A DNA stretch of 42,500 bases from contig CM022676.1 in NCBI GenBank assembly GCA_012295275.1, forward strand, positions 10,666,086-10,708,585. The letters run 5' to 3'. The notes below the pieces were generated by a model, which saw only the letters and a program-made list of their open reading frames with translations, searched no databases and was not told the DNA's origin. This document shows, piece after piece, positions 39,005 to 42,500 of this stretch. The DNA is from Chrysomallon squamiferum. Taxonomy: Eukaryota > Mollusca > Gastropoda > Neomphalida > Peltospiridae. The translations under genes were made by a program, and so were the position numbers. The first letter of the stretch is position 1; every line of letters begins with the position of its first letter.

Positions 39005-39158
39005 CATTTGTTTGTTTGTTTTTATTCATTTCTCTATCTCTCAATCTATTTGTTTATTTATTTATTTTCAGTTTCTGGGCAGGCTGGTTGTAAAAGATTG
39101 TCAAACATGGAGAGATGCAACAAGGTCATATTCACGCATATATGACACAGTCCAATAA
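14998..39158 (+). CDS. SLC37A2: SLC37A1/A2-like sugar-phosphate exchanger, 17 exons (whole gene)
   Basis: Family role: members sit in the endoplasmic reticulum membrane and exchange phosphate for glucose-6-phosphate or related sugar phosphates. Exons: 14998-15059, 18880-18961, 20831-20921, 21149-21227, 21905-22040, 22890-22966, 23535-23701, 24382-24425, 25157-25228, 26604-26666, 26948-about 27038, 27638-27700, 28998-29083, 29554-29602, 29808-29960, 30388-30485, 39072-39158. Phases match at every junction, giving 499 residues, close to the family's roughly 500-530. Visible hallmarks: HMSRKPISVVK (38-48) in TM1; two MFS loop motifs, AERMNLR (109-115) and SDRTGAR (351-357); GIWNSHTSVGNILGS (182-196); NGPYALITTAVSADLGTH (398-415); IIDGTGSIGAAIGPLL (431-446). 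Two N-glycosylation sequons (N54, N68) lie in the first luminal loop; a hydrophilic centre (about 232-290) separates the two six-helix halves. Start ATG has an in-frame TGA 21 bases upstream. I cannot separate SLC37A1 from SLC37A2, and substrate is not shown. Oddity: no visible donor for exon 11. Confidence 0.93.
15875..15970 (+). repeat. degenerate GGGTGACT-type tandem repeat
   Basis: Irregular copies of a short core resembling GGGTGACTGTATGGATGACT, with many substitutions. The same core recurs in intron 7 at about 23860-24105, so this is a dispersed minisatellite family within this gene. Confidence 0.5.
16805..16960 (+). mobile_element. degenerate tRNA-derived SINE-like element
   Basis: GTTCAAGTC at 16875-16883 fits the RNA polymerase III B-box consensus. 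About 55 bases upstream, TGGTGACTGAACAG is a weak A-box-like match. The segment between (CCACCTTGAGAATGCGGGTG) resembles an eroded tRNA body. A unique 3' part follows and runs into a (CA)n tail at 16951. It cannot fold as a functional tRNA as written. SINE identity is inferred. Confidence 0.4.
16951..16995 (+). repeat. (CA)n microsatellite
   Basis: Uninterrupted CA dinucleotides immediately after the SINE-like element; possibly its original 3' tail. Confidence 0.9.
17310..17475 (+). repeat. compound CA/CATA microsatellites
   Basis: Three CA-rich runs interrupted by CATACATA and short unique spacers in intron 1. Apparent reading frames here are repetitive Thr-His or Cys-Val strings and are not genes. 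Confidence 0.85.
18528..18690 (+). repeat. TACA/CATA/GATA tetranucleotide field
   Basis: Interspersed GATA, CATA and TACA tetramers with ATATAC variants, ending about 190 bases before exon 2. Simple-sequence DNA only. Confidence 0.8.
18880..18961 (+). CDS. SLC37A2: SLC37A exon 2 (TM1 and SRKPIS motif, residues 21-48)
   Basis: Acceptor TTCTTCCAG, donor GTAAAT. Encodes the first membrane helix ending in YHMSRKPISVVK. The SRKPIS motif with its invariant arginine (R41) is diagnostic of SLC37A1/A2/A3; the equivalent helix-1 arginine in this transporter superfamily contacts the phosphate. Ends in phase 0. Its last 34 bases are partly duplicated just downstream. Confidence 0.95.
18928..19170 (+). 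repeat. tandem duplication of exon 2 end plus donor and intron
   Basis: 18928-19045 and 19054-19165 are near-identical: both start CCACATGTCCAGAA, continue through the donor GGTAAAT and a shared intron stretch ending at GGATAGTAA, and run into CA repeats. The second copy lacks 19 bases of coding sequence flanked by GAA microhomology, so it is a non-functional exon remnant with an intact donor-like site. Confidence 0.85.
19030..19360 (+). repeat. CA-rich microsatellite field
   Basis: Several (CA)n runs (19037-19052, 19145-19178, 19309-19358) with CATA-type interruptions, overlapping the exon 2 duplication. Confidence 0.85.
19385..19830 (+). repeat. TAG/CAG trinucleotide tract
   Basis: About 440 bases built almost entirely from TAG, TAA and CAG triplets with some GTT. 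Reverse-complementary in composition to the CTA tract at 20095-20765 in the same intron, so the pre-mRNA could form long imperfect duplexes. Confidence 0.85.
20095..20765 (+). repeat. CTA/CTG/ACA trinucleotide tract
   Basis: About 670 bases of CTA, ACT, CTG and ACA triplets ending about 65 bases before exon 3. Long Thr/Leu/Val-type open frames on both strands are by-products of the triplet repeat. Confidence 0.85.
20831..20921 (+). CDS. SLC37A2: SLC37A exon 3 (first luminal loop, residues 49-78)
   Basis: Acceptor TATTTTCAG, donor GTAAGT. Encodes the loop after TM1, ending NDTTWCSWAPF, the conserved (W)CSWAPFD segment of SLC37A2-type proteins. Contains sequons N54-C-S and N68-D-T. Ends with one base of the Asp79 codon. 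Confidence 0.93.
21149..21227 (+). CDS. SLC37A2: SLC37A exon 4 (TM2, residues 79-105)
   Basis: Acceptor CTGTTTTAG, donor GTAAGC. Encodes DKSNSGELLGSLDYAYLFAY and the rest of TM2. ELLG..D.A.L.AYA is a strong family match. Ends AG, completed to AGT (Ser105) by exon 5. Confidence 0.93.
21540..21904 (+). repeat. (TTTA)n array abutting exon 5
   Basis: About 360 bases of TTTA/TTTTA/TTTG variants that run directly into the ACTTTGCAG acceptor of exon 5. The array itself supplies the U-rich tract. The Phe/Ile/Tyr/Leu-rich open frame that runs from the array into exon 5 is fortuitous. Confidence 0.95.
21905..22040 (+). CDS. SLC37A2: SLC37A exon 5 (loop motif, TM3, TM4 start; residues 105-150)
   Basis: Acceptor CTTTGCAG, donor GTAAAG. 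Encodes SGQVAERMNLRYYLTLGMLG then GYFWNIHSF. AERMNLR is the MFS cytosolic loop 2-3 motif and LRYYL.GML is conserved in SLC37A1/A2. Ends in phase 0. Confidence 0.95.
22890..22966 (+). CDS. SLC37A2: SLC37A exon 6 (TM4, residues 151-175)
   Basis: Acceptor TTATTTCAG, donor GTAAGT. Encodes AVGGMFQSSGWPSVVACMGN and WYGKG; GWPSVV..GNW.GKGKRG is a family signature that continues into exon 7. Ends with two bases of Lys176. A 49-bp tandem array starts about 14 bases after the exon. Confidence 0.95.
22981..23276 (+). repeat. 49-50 bp tandem repeat, six copies
   Basis: Copies begin ACTTAAT at 22981, 23031, 23080, 23129, 23178 and 23228 and contain TTGTGACTGTTACC and AAGAAAAGGG cores. Substitutions are few, so the array is fairly young. 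It lies at the 5' end of intron 6. Confidence 0.9.
23356..23534 (+). repeat. ATT/ATC/GTT trinucleotide array abutting exon 7
   Basis: Triplet repeats continue up to the TATTACAG acceptor of exon 7. The poly-Leu/Ser open frame into the exon is an artefact. The same array type precedes the exon 7 fragment copies in intron 9. Confidence 0.9.
23535..23701 (+). CDS. SLC37A2: SLC37A exon 7 (TM5-TM6, residues 176-231)
   Basis: Acceptor ATTATTACAG, donor GTAAGT. Encodes RGLIMGIWNSHTSVGNILGS, then SVIPGLFADHAWGWCFVVPG, then TM6. GIWNSHTSVGNILGS is nearly invariant in SLC37A1/A2 and the strongest single identifier. Codon GC is clearly above the flanks. Confidence 0.97.
23860..24105 (+). repeat. degenerate TGACTG-type tandem repeat in intron 7
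   Basis: Irregular TGACTG, TGACTAT and GGATGACTG units; same family as 15875-15970. Confidence 0.6.
24120..24240 (+). repeat. (GT)n/(TA)n/(TATG)n microsatellites
   Basis: GT run, AT run and TATG/TGTA tetramers in succession within intron 7. Confidence 0.85.
24382..24425 (+). CDS. SLC37A2: SLC37A exon 8 (start of central loop, residues 232-246)
   Basis: Acceptor TTCTATCAG, donor GTAAGT. Encodes (K)PEDVGCSAPDHHGT; PEDV.C..P.HHG follows TM6 in SLC37A2. Only 44 bases long. Confidence 0.9.
24684..24739 (+). repeat. (CT)n then poly-T
   Basis: CT dinucleotides followed by about 28 T in intron 8. Confidence 0.9.
25157..25228 (+). CDS. SLC37A2: SLC37A exon 9 (central hydrophilic loop, residues 247-270)
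   Basis: Acceptor CTTTTTTTCAG. Encodes KVVADDRPAPVTKERSDSLS and SVEV. The central loop varies in this family, so support is splice sites, phase (0-0), length and raised GC. Two donors are possible: GTGGTA after Glu, or GTAAAC three bases later; I prefer GTAAAC (end 25228). Confidence 0.8.
25611..25670 (+). pseudogene. degenerate copy of exon 7 acceptor and 5' end (copy 1)
   Basis: TTATTATTACAG is followed by about 50 bases matching exon 7 through GGGTATATGGAATTCT, with one G deleted (frameshift, early TAA) and several substitutions. Preceded by an ATC array like the one before exon 7. Non-functional fragment in intron 9. Confidence 0.85.
25708..25745 (+). pseudogene. degenerate copy of exon 7 acceptor and 5' end (copy 2)
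   Basis: TTATTATTACAGAAGAGG and TTTAATAATGGGTATATG match the start of exon 7, after which similarity ends and an in-frame TGA follows within about four codons. Also preceded by an ATC array. Confidence 0.85.
26604..26666 (+). CDS. SLC37A2: SLC37A exon 10 (loop to TM7, residues 271-291)
   Basis: Acceptor TTATTTTCAG, donor GTAAGT. Encodes PLIPKGKRENAVTLCRALKI and P; the terminal ALKIP matches the stretch just before TM7 in SLC37A1/A2. Phase 0 at both ends. Confidence 0.9.
26948..27038 (+). CDS. SLC37A2: SLC37A exon 11 (TM7, residues 292-321); 3' boundary inferred
   Basis: Acceptor ATGTTTTTCAG. Encodes GVIEFALCLFFAKLVSYTFL then FWLPKYISAF; the GVIEF...FAKLVSYTF.FWLP block is highly conserved. 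Exon 12 needs one base from this exon, and the family spacing places the end near 27038. No GT donor exists there: the sequence reads TTTTTTGAAAGT. Unspliced, the frame continues nine codons after YIS to a TAA near 27064. A GA-AG donor, a small assembly error, or a damaged allele are all possible. Confidence 0.8.
27044..27110 (+). repeat. second copy of the exon 11 upstream intron and acceptor
   Basis: TTATTCCCTTTTTGA through TTTATGTTTTTCAGGGTGT repeats the segment at 26898-26952, about 143-147 bases upstream. The copied acceptor AG is at 27089-27090. Resemblance to exon 11 fades after GGTGT, so no second TM7 exon can be read. Confidence 0.7.
27149..27214 (+). repeat. (TC)n microsatellite
   Basis: Uninterrupted TC dinucleotides, about 66 bases, in intron 11. 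Confidence 0.95.
27225..27633 (+). repeat. ATT/GTT trinucleotide array abutting exon 12
   Basis: About 400 bases of ATT, GTT and GCT triplets reaching the TTATTTCAG acceptor of exon 12. Poly-Leu and Tyr/Cys frames here are not proteins. Confidence 0.9.
27638..27700 (+). CDS. SLC37A2: SLC37A exon 12 (TM8 start, residues 322-342)
   Basis: Acceptor TTATTTCAG, donor GTTTGT. Encodes DYSAEKAADLSTFFDVGGIV; the LST.FDVGGI block is conserved. Starts with two bases and ends with one, agreeing with exon 13. Confidence 0.92.
   Translation: MTTVQKKRQICQLFLMLVAS
27895..28997 (+). repeat. 62-bp minisatellite, about 18 copies, containing the exon 13 acceptor
   Basis: Each unit reads roughly TACTACATTATTCCAAGTTA, ACATGTAAAATATGTTTTTG, TGTTTGACTTTCAGGTTATAAA. 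Nine copies keep CAG at the acceptor position (AG at 27949, 28135, 28321, 28383, 28508, 28632, 28757, 28942, 28996); the others read TTATG there. The last, shortened copy (54-base spacing) supplies the true acceptor of exon 13. Units 2-4 and 5-7 repeat as a 186-base triplet, so amplification included higher-order blocks. Confidence 0.95.
28998..29083 (+). CDS. SLC37A2: SLC37A exon 13 (TM8, loop motif, TM9 start; residues 343-371)
   Basis: Acceptor TTGACTTTCAG inside the last minisatellite unit; donor GTGAGT. Encodes GGIVAGVISDRTGARASTCM then VMLFLAAPV. SDRTGAR is the second MFS loop motif (D352, R353, R357). Ends in phase 0. Confidence 0.95.
29256..29319 (+). repeat. (TC)n microsatellite
   Basis: About 64 bases of TC in intron 13, followed by TCTA-type tetramers to about 29400. 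Confidence 0.95.
29554..29602 (+). CDS. SLC37A2: SLC37A exon 14 (residues 372-387)
   Basis: Acceptor TTTTTTATTTCAG, donor GTAAGT. Encodes MYIYNLYGSQNYIQNV, the variable segment after AAP in the family. Support is strong splice sites, correct phase and position; ends with one base of Gly388. Confidence 0.88.
29632..29661 (+). repeat. poly-A run
   Basis: About 30 A in intron 14. Confidence 0.9.
29808..29960 (+). CDS. SLC37A2: SLC37A exon 15 (TM10-TM11 region, residues 388-438)
   Basis: Acceptor TTTTTTTTCAG, donor GTGAGT. Encodes LVNGPYALITTAVSADLGTH, KCLQGNSRALATVTAIIDGT and GSI. These are among the most conserved blocks of SLC37A1/A2. Ends with one base of Gly439. Confidence 0.97.
29990..30383 (+). 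repeat. (TTTA)n array with higher-order variants, abutting exon 16
   Basis: About 390 bases of TTTA with TTCA, TTTG and TTTAC variants repeated in blocks (for example TTCATTTATTCATTTGTTCA recurring), running into the ACACCAG acceptor. The open frame through array and exon is fortuitous. Confidence 0.95.
30388..30485 (+). CDS. SLC37A2: SLC37A exon 16 (TM11-TM12, residues 439-471)
   Basis: Acceptor CACTTACACCAG, donor CTG|GTGAGT. Encodes GAAIGPLLTGLIFKTGWNNV then FWMLIAADIAALL. GWNNVF.ML..AD is conserved. Phase 0 at the end fits exon 17. Without splicing the frame stays open for 55 more codons. Confidence 0.93.
30486..30653 (+). CDS. possible read-through alternative C terminus
   Basis: If the GTGAGT donor is ignored, the frame continues 55 codons to TAA at 30651-30653. 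The stretch is markedly less AT-rich than the intron beyond it and encodes a hydrophobic run, VVIAVVSFLLTFLIMIIFYT, able to form an extra helix, then WPLIPVL. An AATAAA lies at 31004-31009. It has no recognised family counterpart, whereas the spliced exon 17 does. It may be a minor retained-intron isoform or simply an open intron. Confidence 0.3.
   Translation: MSIVIACRRDAPMLSLNIKPCLYRSPRVVIAVVSFLLTFLIMIIFYTYWPLIPVL
31326..31586 (+). repeat. TTTA arrays and poly-T
   Basis: (ATTT)n at 31326-31370 and 31497-31530, TTTTA run to 31560, T19 at 31568-31586. A further (ATTT)n lies at 30690-30727. Confidence 0.9.
31900..32460 (+). repeat. diverged tandem repeat, core TTATGTTAATGTTTACAT
   Basis: Many irregular copies of TTATGTTAATGTTTAC with ACATTACAT spacers and occasional ATGTTAACAT palindromes. 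Unit length drifts; the array is old. Confidence 0.65.
33190..33835 (+). repeat. short-core minisatellite, core GTCATATAGTTATATT
   Basis: About 640 bases of roughly 10- and 20-base modules GTCATATAGT, TTATATTGTC and GTCATGTAGT in variable order. Confidence 0.85.
34085..34490 (+). repeat. 28-29 bp minisatellite
   Basis: About 13 diverged copies of a unit like ATATTACAGTAGTATCTGAG plus TACCAAG. On the minus strand this translates into a periodic Tyr-Tyr-Cys-Asn-Ile-Leu-Val-Leu string, which I regard as a repeat artefact. Confidence 0.85.
34669..35135 (+). repeat. (GA)n, (TTA)n and poly-T simple repeats
   Basis: GA run at 34669-34699, ATT/ATC/GTT triplets at 34905-35030, and about 27 T at 35108-35134. 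Confidence 0.9.
35493..35659 (+). mobile_element. MITE-like element with AACCTGT terminal inverted repeats
   Basis: Begins GTCAAACCTGT and ends ACAGGTTTTAC (reverse complement GTAAAACCTGT). Inside are AAACCTGTCTATGAAGGCCA near the left and TGGCCATACTAGACAGGTTT at the right, complementary over about 20 bases with mismatches. About 167 bases, no coding capacity. No clear target-site duplication was found. Confidence 0.5.
35770..36110 (+). repeat. ATT/ACT/TAG trinucleotide field
   Basis: ATT, ATC, (CTA)n, then (TAG)n and TTA runs. The CTA run (35808-35855) and TAG runs (35907-35925, 36013-36027) are complementary, as in intron 2 but shorter. Confidence 0.85.
36785..37330 (+). repeat. diverged repeats of ACCAAAACTGGTTTCAG
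   Basis: At least four spaced copies of AACCAAAACTGGTTTCAG-like sequence with GAAGAA neighbours. One pair forms an exact inverted repeat: GAAACCAG near 36886 and CTGGTTTC near 36908, a potential 8-bp stem with a 14-base loop. Confidence 0.5.
37590..38480 (+). repeat. (TTTA)n and (TTA)n arrays
   Basis: TTTA variants at 37595-37735, then TTTA/TTCA at 38330-38380 and ATT triplets at 38395-38452. Unique AT-rich sequence between. Confidence 0.9.
38795..39070 (+). repeat. (TTA)n and (TTTA)n abutting exon 17
   Basis: ATT/AAT triplets at 38800-38891 and (ATTT)n at 38965-39003 and 39050-39065, running into the TTATTTTCAG acceptor of exon 17. Confidence 0.9.
39072..39158 (+). CDS. SLC37A2: SLC37A exon 17, terminal coding exon (residues 472-499)
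   Basis: Acceptor TTTATTTTCAG. Encodes FLGRLVVKDCQTWRDATRSY and SRIYDTVQ, then TAA at 39156-39158. ALL-FLGRLVVKD lines up with the end of TM12 and first cytosolic residues in SLC37A1/A2 (pattern LL...RL..KE). Phase 0 matches exon 16. The composition is less AT-rich than the flanks. It lies 8.6 kb from exon 16. Confidence 0.82.
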   Translation, partial: FLGRLVVKDCQTWRDATRSYSRIYDTVQ

Positions 39159-39282
39159 TGACCTTCACCTTTCACCTTCATGGCCAGTAATCACACGACT
39201 TAAGTTTGACTTTAGTGATTGTACTAAAAGTACATAAGTTGTCTGATAACTCCATTATTTTTGGTTATTATTTTAAAATTTC

Positions 39283-39336
<54 letters not shown>

Positions 39337-39393
39337 AGTTATTATTTATAATTATTATTATTATTATTTACTAATATCATTATTATTATTATT

Positions 39394-39425
<32 letters not shown>

Positions 39426-40682
39426 TATTTTTACTAACATTATTATCAAAGGTGGACTTCAAATTAATTATGCTTGATTTTATTTTACTTCATTATTATT
39501 TAAGATTGAGTGGCACAAACCAAATAAAACATTACTTTCAATAATGCAGAATGTACTTAATCTATTTCTTTGTATAACCAAACATGCACTTCAAACAAGT
39601 TATGCTTCGTTGGAAATTTTTTTTTTTTTTTTATTTTTTTTTTTTTTTATTATTGAAATTATAAAAATATTTAATACTGTTTCTGAATTTAAATAATAAA
39701 AAAATATATATATTTGTATATATATATATATTTAATACTGTTCCTGAATTTCAATAATAAAAAAAAAATAAAAAAAAAAAAATATTATATATCAATTATA
39801 ATATTGTTGATAAGGATATAATTATATTTATTTATTTATTTATTTATTTATTTATTCAATAATGTCTGTGTCATTTTGTTCATCTTTCCTATGTATGTAT
39901 GTCATGTATTTCATGTATGAAATGAAATCATTCTCAACAAAAAACACCTATTCAAAAGCGCTACAAACTTCTGCTGTAATTATAATTTTTCTTGTTTACT
40001 GAAAATGATGCAATTTTGTAATTCTTGTAGATGAAGTTATAATTATCATTGTTATTGATTTTCTTTGAATAATTCTTACAAATAATGATATATTATAATT
40101 TTTATATACTGTTATAATTTATCGTTTATAACCACAAATAATGTTATAATTTTAATATACAGTTATAATTTATCATTCTGACAGACAAAGCTGTAATTGT
40201 ATCATGTTTATTGATAAAACTGTTATTATTACTTATCATTCTTGCAGATAAAGCTATCGTAAATAAATCATGTTTTATAATTATCACATTCTTTTAGGCA
40301 AATTTTAAATTTTAATATTGTTTTTGATAAAACTATAGATAATTTTAAAATTCTTACAAACAAAATTATTGTTATAATTTATCATTCTTATGGATAAAAG
40401 ATATTGTTATAATTTATCATTCTTATAGATAAAGATATTGTTATAATTTATCATTCATTTGGATAAAGGTATAATTATAATACTGATAAAGGTGTACATT
40501 ATAATCTTATGGTTATACTGATAACACTATTATTGTTTTGTGTTTATTGATAAAGTTATTGTTACAAGCTTATGGTTATTGGTAAAATGATAATTACAAT
40601 GTTATGGTTAGTGATAAAGTTCTGATGATAATTTAATGTATTTTTAATCCATCTGTTATTGTAAAATAAAGATACAAATATG
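39159..40682 (+). other. putative 3'UTR
   Basis: No coding sequence. Contains TTA/ATC arrays (39281-39425), poly-T (39619-39648), AT and (ATTT)n runs (39700-39855) and a diverged repeat field (40040-40640). An early AATAAA lies at 39523-39528. Confidence 0.45.
40040..40640 (+). repeat. diverged tandem repeat, core TTATAATTTATCATTCTTAT
   Basis: Irregular copies of TTATAATTTATCATTCTTAT plus (A/G)GATAAAG, roughly 35-45 bases apart. Old and eroded. Confidence 0.6.
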
Positions 40683-40702
40683 TTTGTGTGTGTGTGTGTG
40701 TG
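40665..40702 (+). terminator. putative polyadenylation signal and GT-rich element
   Basis: AATAAA at 40665-40670 is followed after about 12 bases by TGTTTGTGTGTGTGTGTGTG (40681-40702), the arrangement expected around a cleavage site near 40680. It is the best-formed 3'-end signal after the stop codon. Confidence 0.5.
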
Positions 40703-40703
40703 T

Positions 40704-41253
40704 CAACATAATTATGAAAAGCTATATTAATTGGTGCATATAGAGGGAATGAAAGGCAGATCCGATCCATTTTAGATTTCCTGGATTTGCTCTTGTTTCT
40801 AAACTAGGTATTTTGTGGTTTGATAATTCTTGTTTTAAATATAAGAAAACTAATATAGTTATATCCATCAAAACTGTGATGTGCCTATTTATTAATTTCC
40901 TGAATTTAACCCAGTTATTTCTGTACTAGCAGGTTTTTTCTGGTTTCATAACCTTTGTTTTAAGTATAATTAATTGTATCTTAGGACTTAAGCAACTTCC
41001 CATCCTGATTTAGCTTGTATTATTTCCCTACTTTTTTTTTTTTTTTTTTTTTTTTTTTGGTTTTCTTTTAAATATAACTAAGAAACTTTCTGAATTCCTG
41101 GATTTTCCCCTGTGATGTTGTACTTGATATTCTGTAATTCTGTGTCAGGTGATATTTTTTTAATGATATTTTAGGTATTTCTCAGGGAGTAGAATTTCCT
41201 TTTACATGAGTAAGTTTGGCATATTTTTATGTACACATACATATATTAGTATG

Positions 41254-41312
<59 letters not shown>

Positions 41313-42500
41313 TTAAAGTTTACTATACCTGTGAAATTATTGAAAAAAAGGGGTTTTTTATATTATTATTATAAAATTAGAAAGTAATTTATTACAAATA
41401 CTGTGTTTTTCTTGAAATGGCAATTATTATTAAGTAAAGAAATAATTATGAAATAAAGAATAATTGCACAAAGAATTGCCTTGTTGTTTTTTTATTTATT
41501 TATTTTAGTTCATTGTTATTCATATATATATATATTTACTTTTTATTTATTTTTATTAAACACCAAAATATGTTTTTTTAAAATCTTTACTCGACTTCTG
41601 AATGTTTTTATGAAATTTAAGACCTTAAACCTTAAATATATCAACTTTAAAACATTGGACTTTTGTGGATTTCAATGACTTAGTATGTGTATACTGTATC
41701 ATTCTTACCTTTTTCATGCGGCATGGGTTTTGGCGTAGAACATCTAAATGAGTTCCATAAAAATAGACTGAAATGGTCATGGCCTTATTGTTTAATTGTT
41801 TTCTGTCAGCACCGGCAATGTTTTGTGCAGTTTGTGGGTGAAATTCATTGTGAAACTTCGGAGATAAGGGTTATTTATGTATGGCTAAAAAGTGCCTCAT
41901 GAAAAACAGTACTTTTAGCTATATGGTTATATTAACTGTTTAATGTTACCGCGAATAGGAAGCATTTCTTTGAGGTGATTGTTTGTATGTTGTTGTTGTT
42001 TTTTTGTGGTTTTTTTTTTTTTCATTTTTAATTATTTAATGAAGGTGCTTCAAAACCCATGCCATGTGAAAACACATACCAAGACGATATTAAACGAATT
42101 GTAACTCAAAATAAAAATTACAAACAGAATGCTCCATTTTTACATGTGATGCACAATCTCACGACATTTGCATTTTTGTTGGCTGTGAATAATTTTCTAT
42201 AATTATTAATTACGTGAGAAAAAAAATAAAAATATTTGTTTAATCTTTATTGTTTATCATTAAATTTTACTGAAGCAGATCTTTATTTCAAAATACTATT
42301 TCCACTTTCATTTAAGTTATAATGGTTTTTGTATACAATTTCGCTCCGCCTGCCATCCGCTGGCCGTCTGCTACTTGACTAAAACAAAAAAGTCGATAAT
42401 TACTGTTTTGCTGTTATGGTTTGTTTCGTAGATAATCAAAGAATTTGTGTTAATAAATGAATTAATGAATGAATAAATAAACCTGAAGAAACAAATATTT
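40704..42500. other. intergenic sequence after the SLC37A gene
   Basis: AT-rich sequence with poly-T (41031-41058), (GA)n (41258-41308), a short AT run, and the inverted-repeat-bounded segment at 41713-42070. A less AT-rich patch near 42340-42380 has no readable feature. No exon recognised. Confidence 0.5.
41713..42070. mobile_element. 358-bp segment with 20-bp inverted terminal repeats
   Basis: Left arm TTCATGCGGCATGGGTTTTG (41713-41732); the right arm at 42051-42070 reverse-complements to TTCACATGGCATGGGTTTTG, 17 of 20 matching. The interior is less AT-rich than the flanks and has a 71-codon plus-strand frame (41687-41902) with no recognised domain. Non-autonomous transposon is the simplest reading; no target-site duplication seen. 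Confidence 0.4.

Larger units (their letters stand above)
30486..39071 (+). other. intron 16 (8.6 kb)
   Basis: Runs from GTGAGT after exon 16 to TTATTTTCAG before exon 17. It contains the read-through frame, many T-rich simple repeats, tandem fields at 31900-32460, 33190-33835 and 34085-34490, a MITE-like element at 35493-35659 and diverged GGTTTCAG repeats at 36800-37330. No other family-like coding sequence was found. Confidence 0.7.

Noticed and set aside
41687-41902. 71-codon plus-strand frame
   Set aside because: No recognised domain or promoter; most of it lies inside the inverted-repeat-bounded segment.

Overview
This is an AT-rich, simple-repeat-dense animal genomic window holding one intron-rich gene that I can recognise with confidence. 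The style (abundant CA, GA, TTA, TTTA, TAG and ATC microsatellites, many minisatellites, short exons with GT-AG introns, no operon-like coding blocks) fits a lophotrochozoan, probably a mollusc. That placement is inference from genome style, not from a phylogenetic marker.

The gene is on the plus strand and spans 14998-39158 (coding). I assembled 17 exons by hand from splice sites and frame continuity. Joined, they give 1,500 coding bases including the stop, a 499-residue protein with the hallmarks of the SLC37A1/SLC37A2 sugar-phosphate exchangers of the major facilitator superfamily. Sixteen exons have clear boundaries and matching phases. Exon 11 is the exception: its 3' splice site is clear, but no GT donor is visible where the family alignment needs one. 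The last coding exon (28 codons) lies 8.6 kb downstream of exon 16, which itself can read through its donor into an alternative hydrophobic tail. A plausible 3' end is the AATAAA at 40665 followed by a GT-rich run.

Layout: 1-14.8 kb is intergenic or unassigned, made of microsatellites, two old tandem-repeat fields, and a less AT-rich patch at 3.75-4.55 kb with a minus-strand TATA motif. 14.83-15.0 kb is the putative promoter/5'UTR of the SLC37A gene. 15.06-39.07 kb holds the exons and introns. 39.16-40.7 kb is the putative 3'UTR. 40.7-42.5 kb is intergenic and contains a 358-bp segment bounded by inverted repeats.

The most unusual biology is repeat DNA interacting with splicing. About 18 copies of a 62-bp minisatellite run into exon 13, and nine copies carry a 3' splice-site core, including the one that is the real acceptor. 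Two degenerate copies of the 5' end of exon 7, with acceptor, lie in intron 9. The 3' end of exon 2 and its donor are partly duplicated in intron 2. A local duplication breakpoint falls where the exon 11 donor should be. Long TAG-rich and CTA-rich tracts in intron 2 are mutually complementary. No CRISPR, rRNA or intact tRNA gene is visible; one degenerate tRNA-derived SINE-like element and a few MITE-like inverted-repeat elements are.
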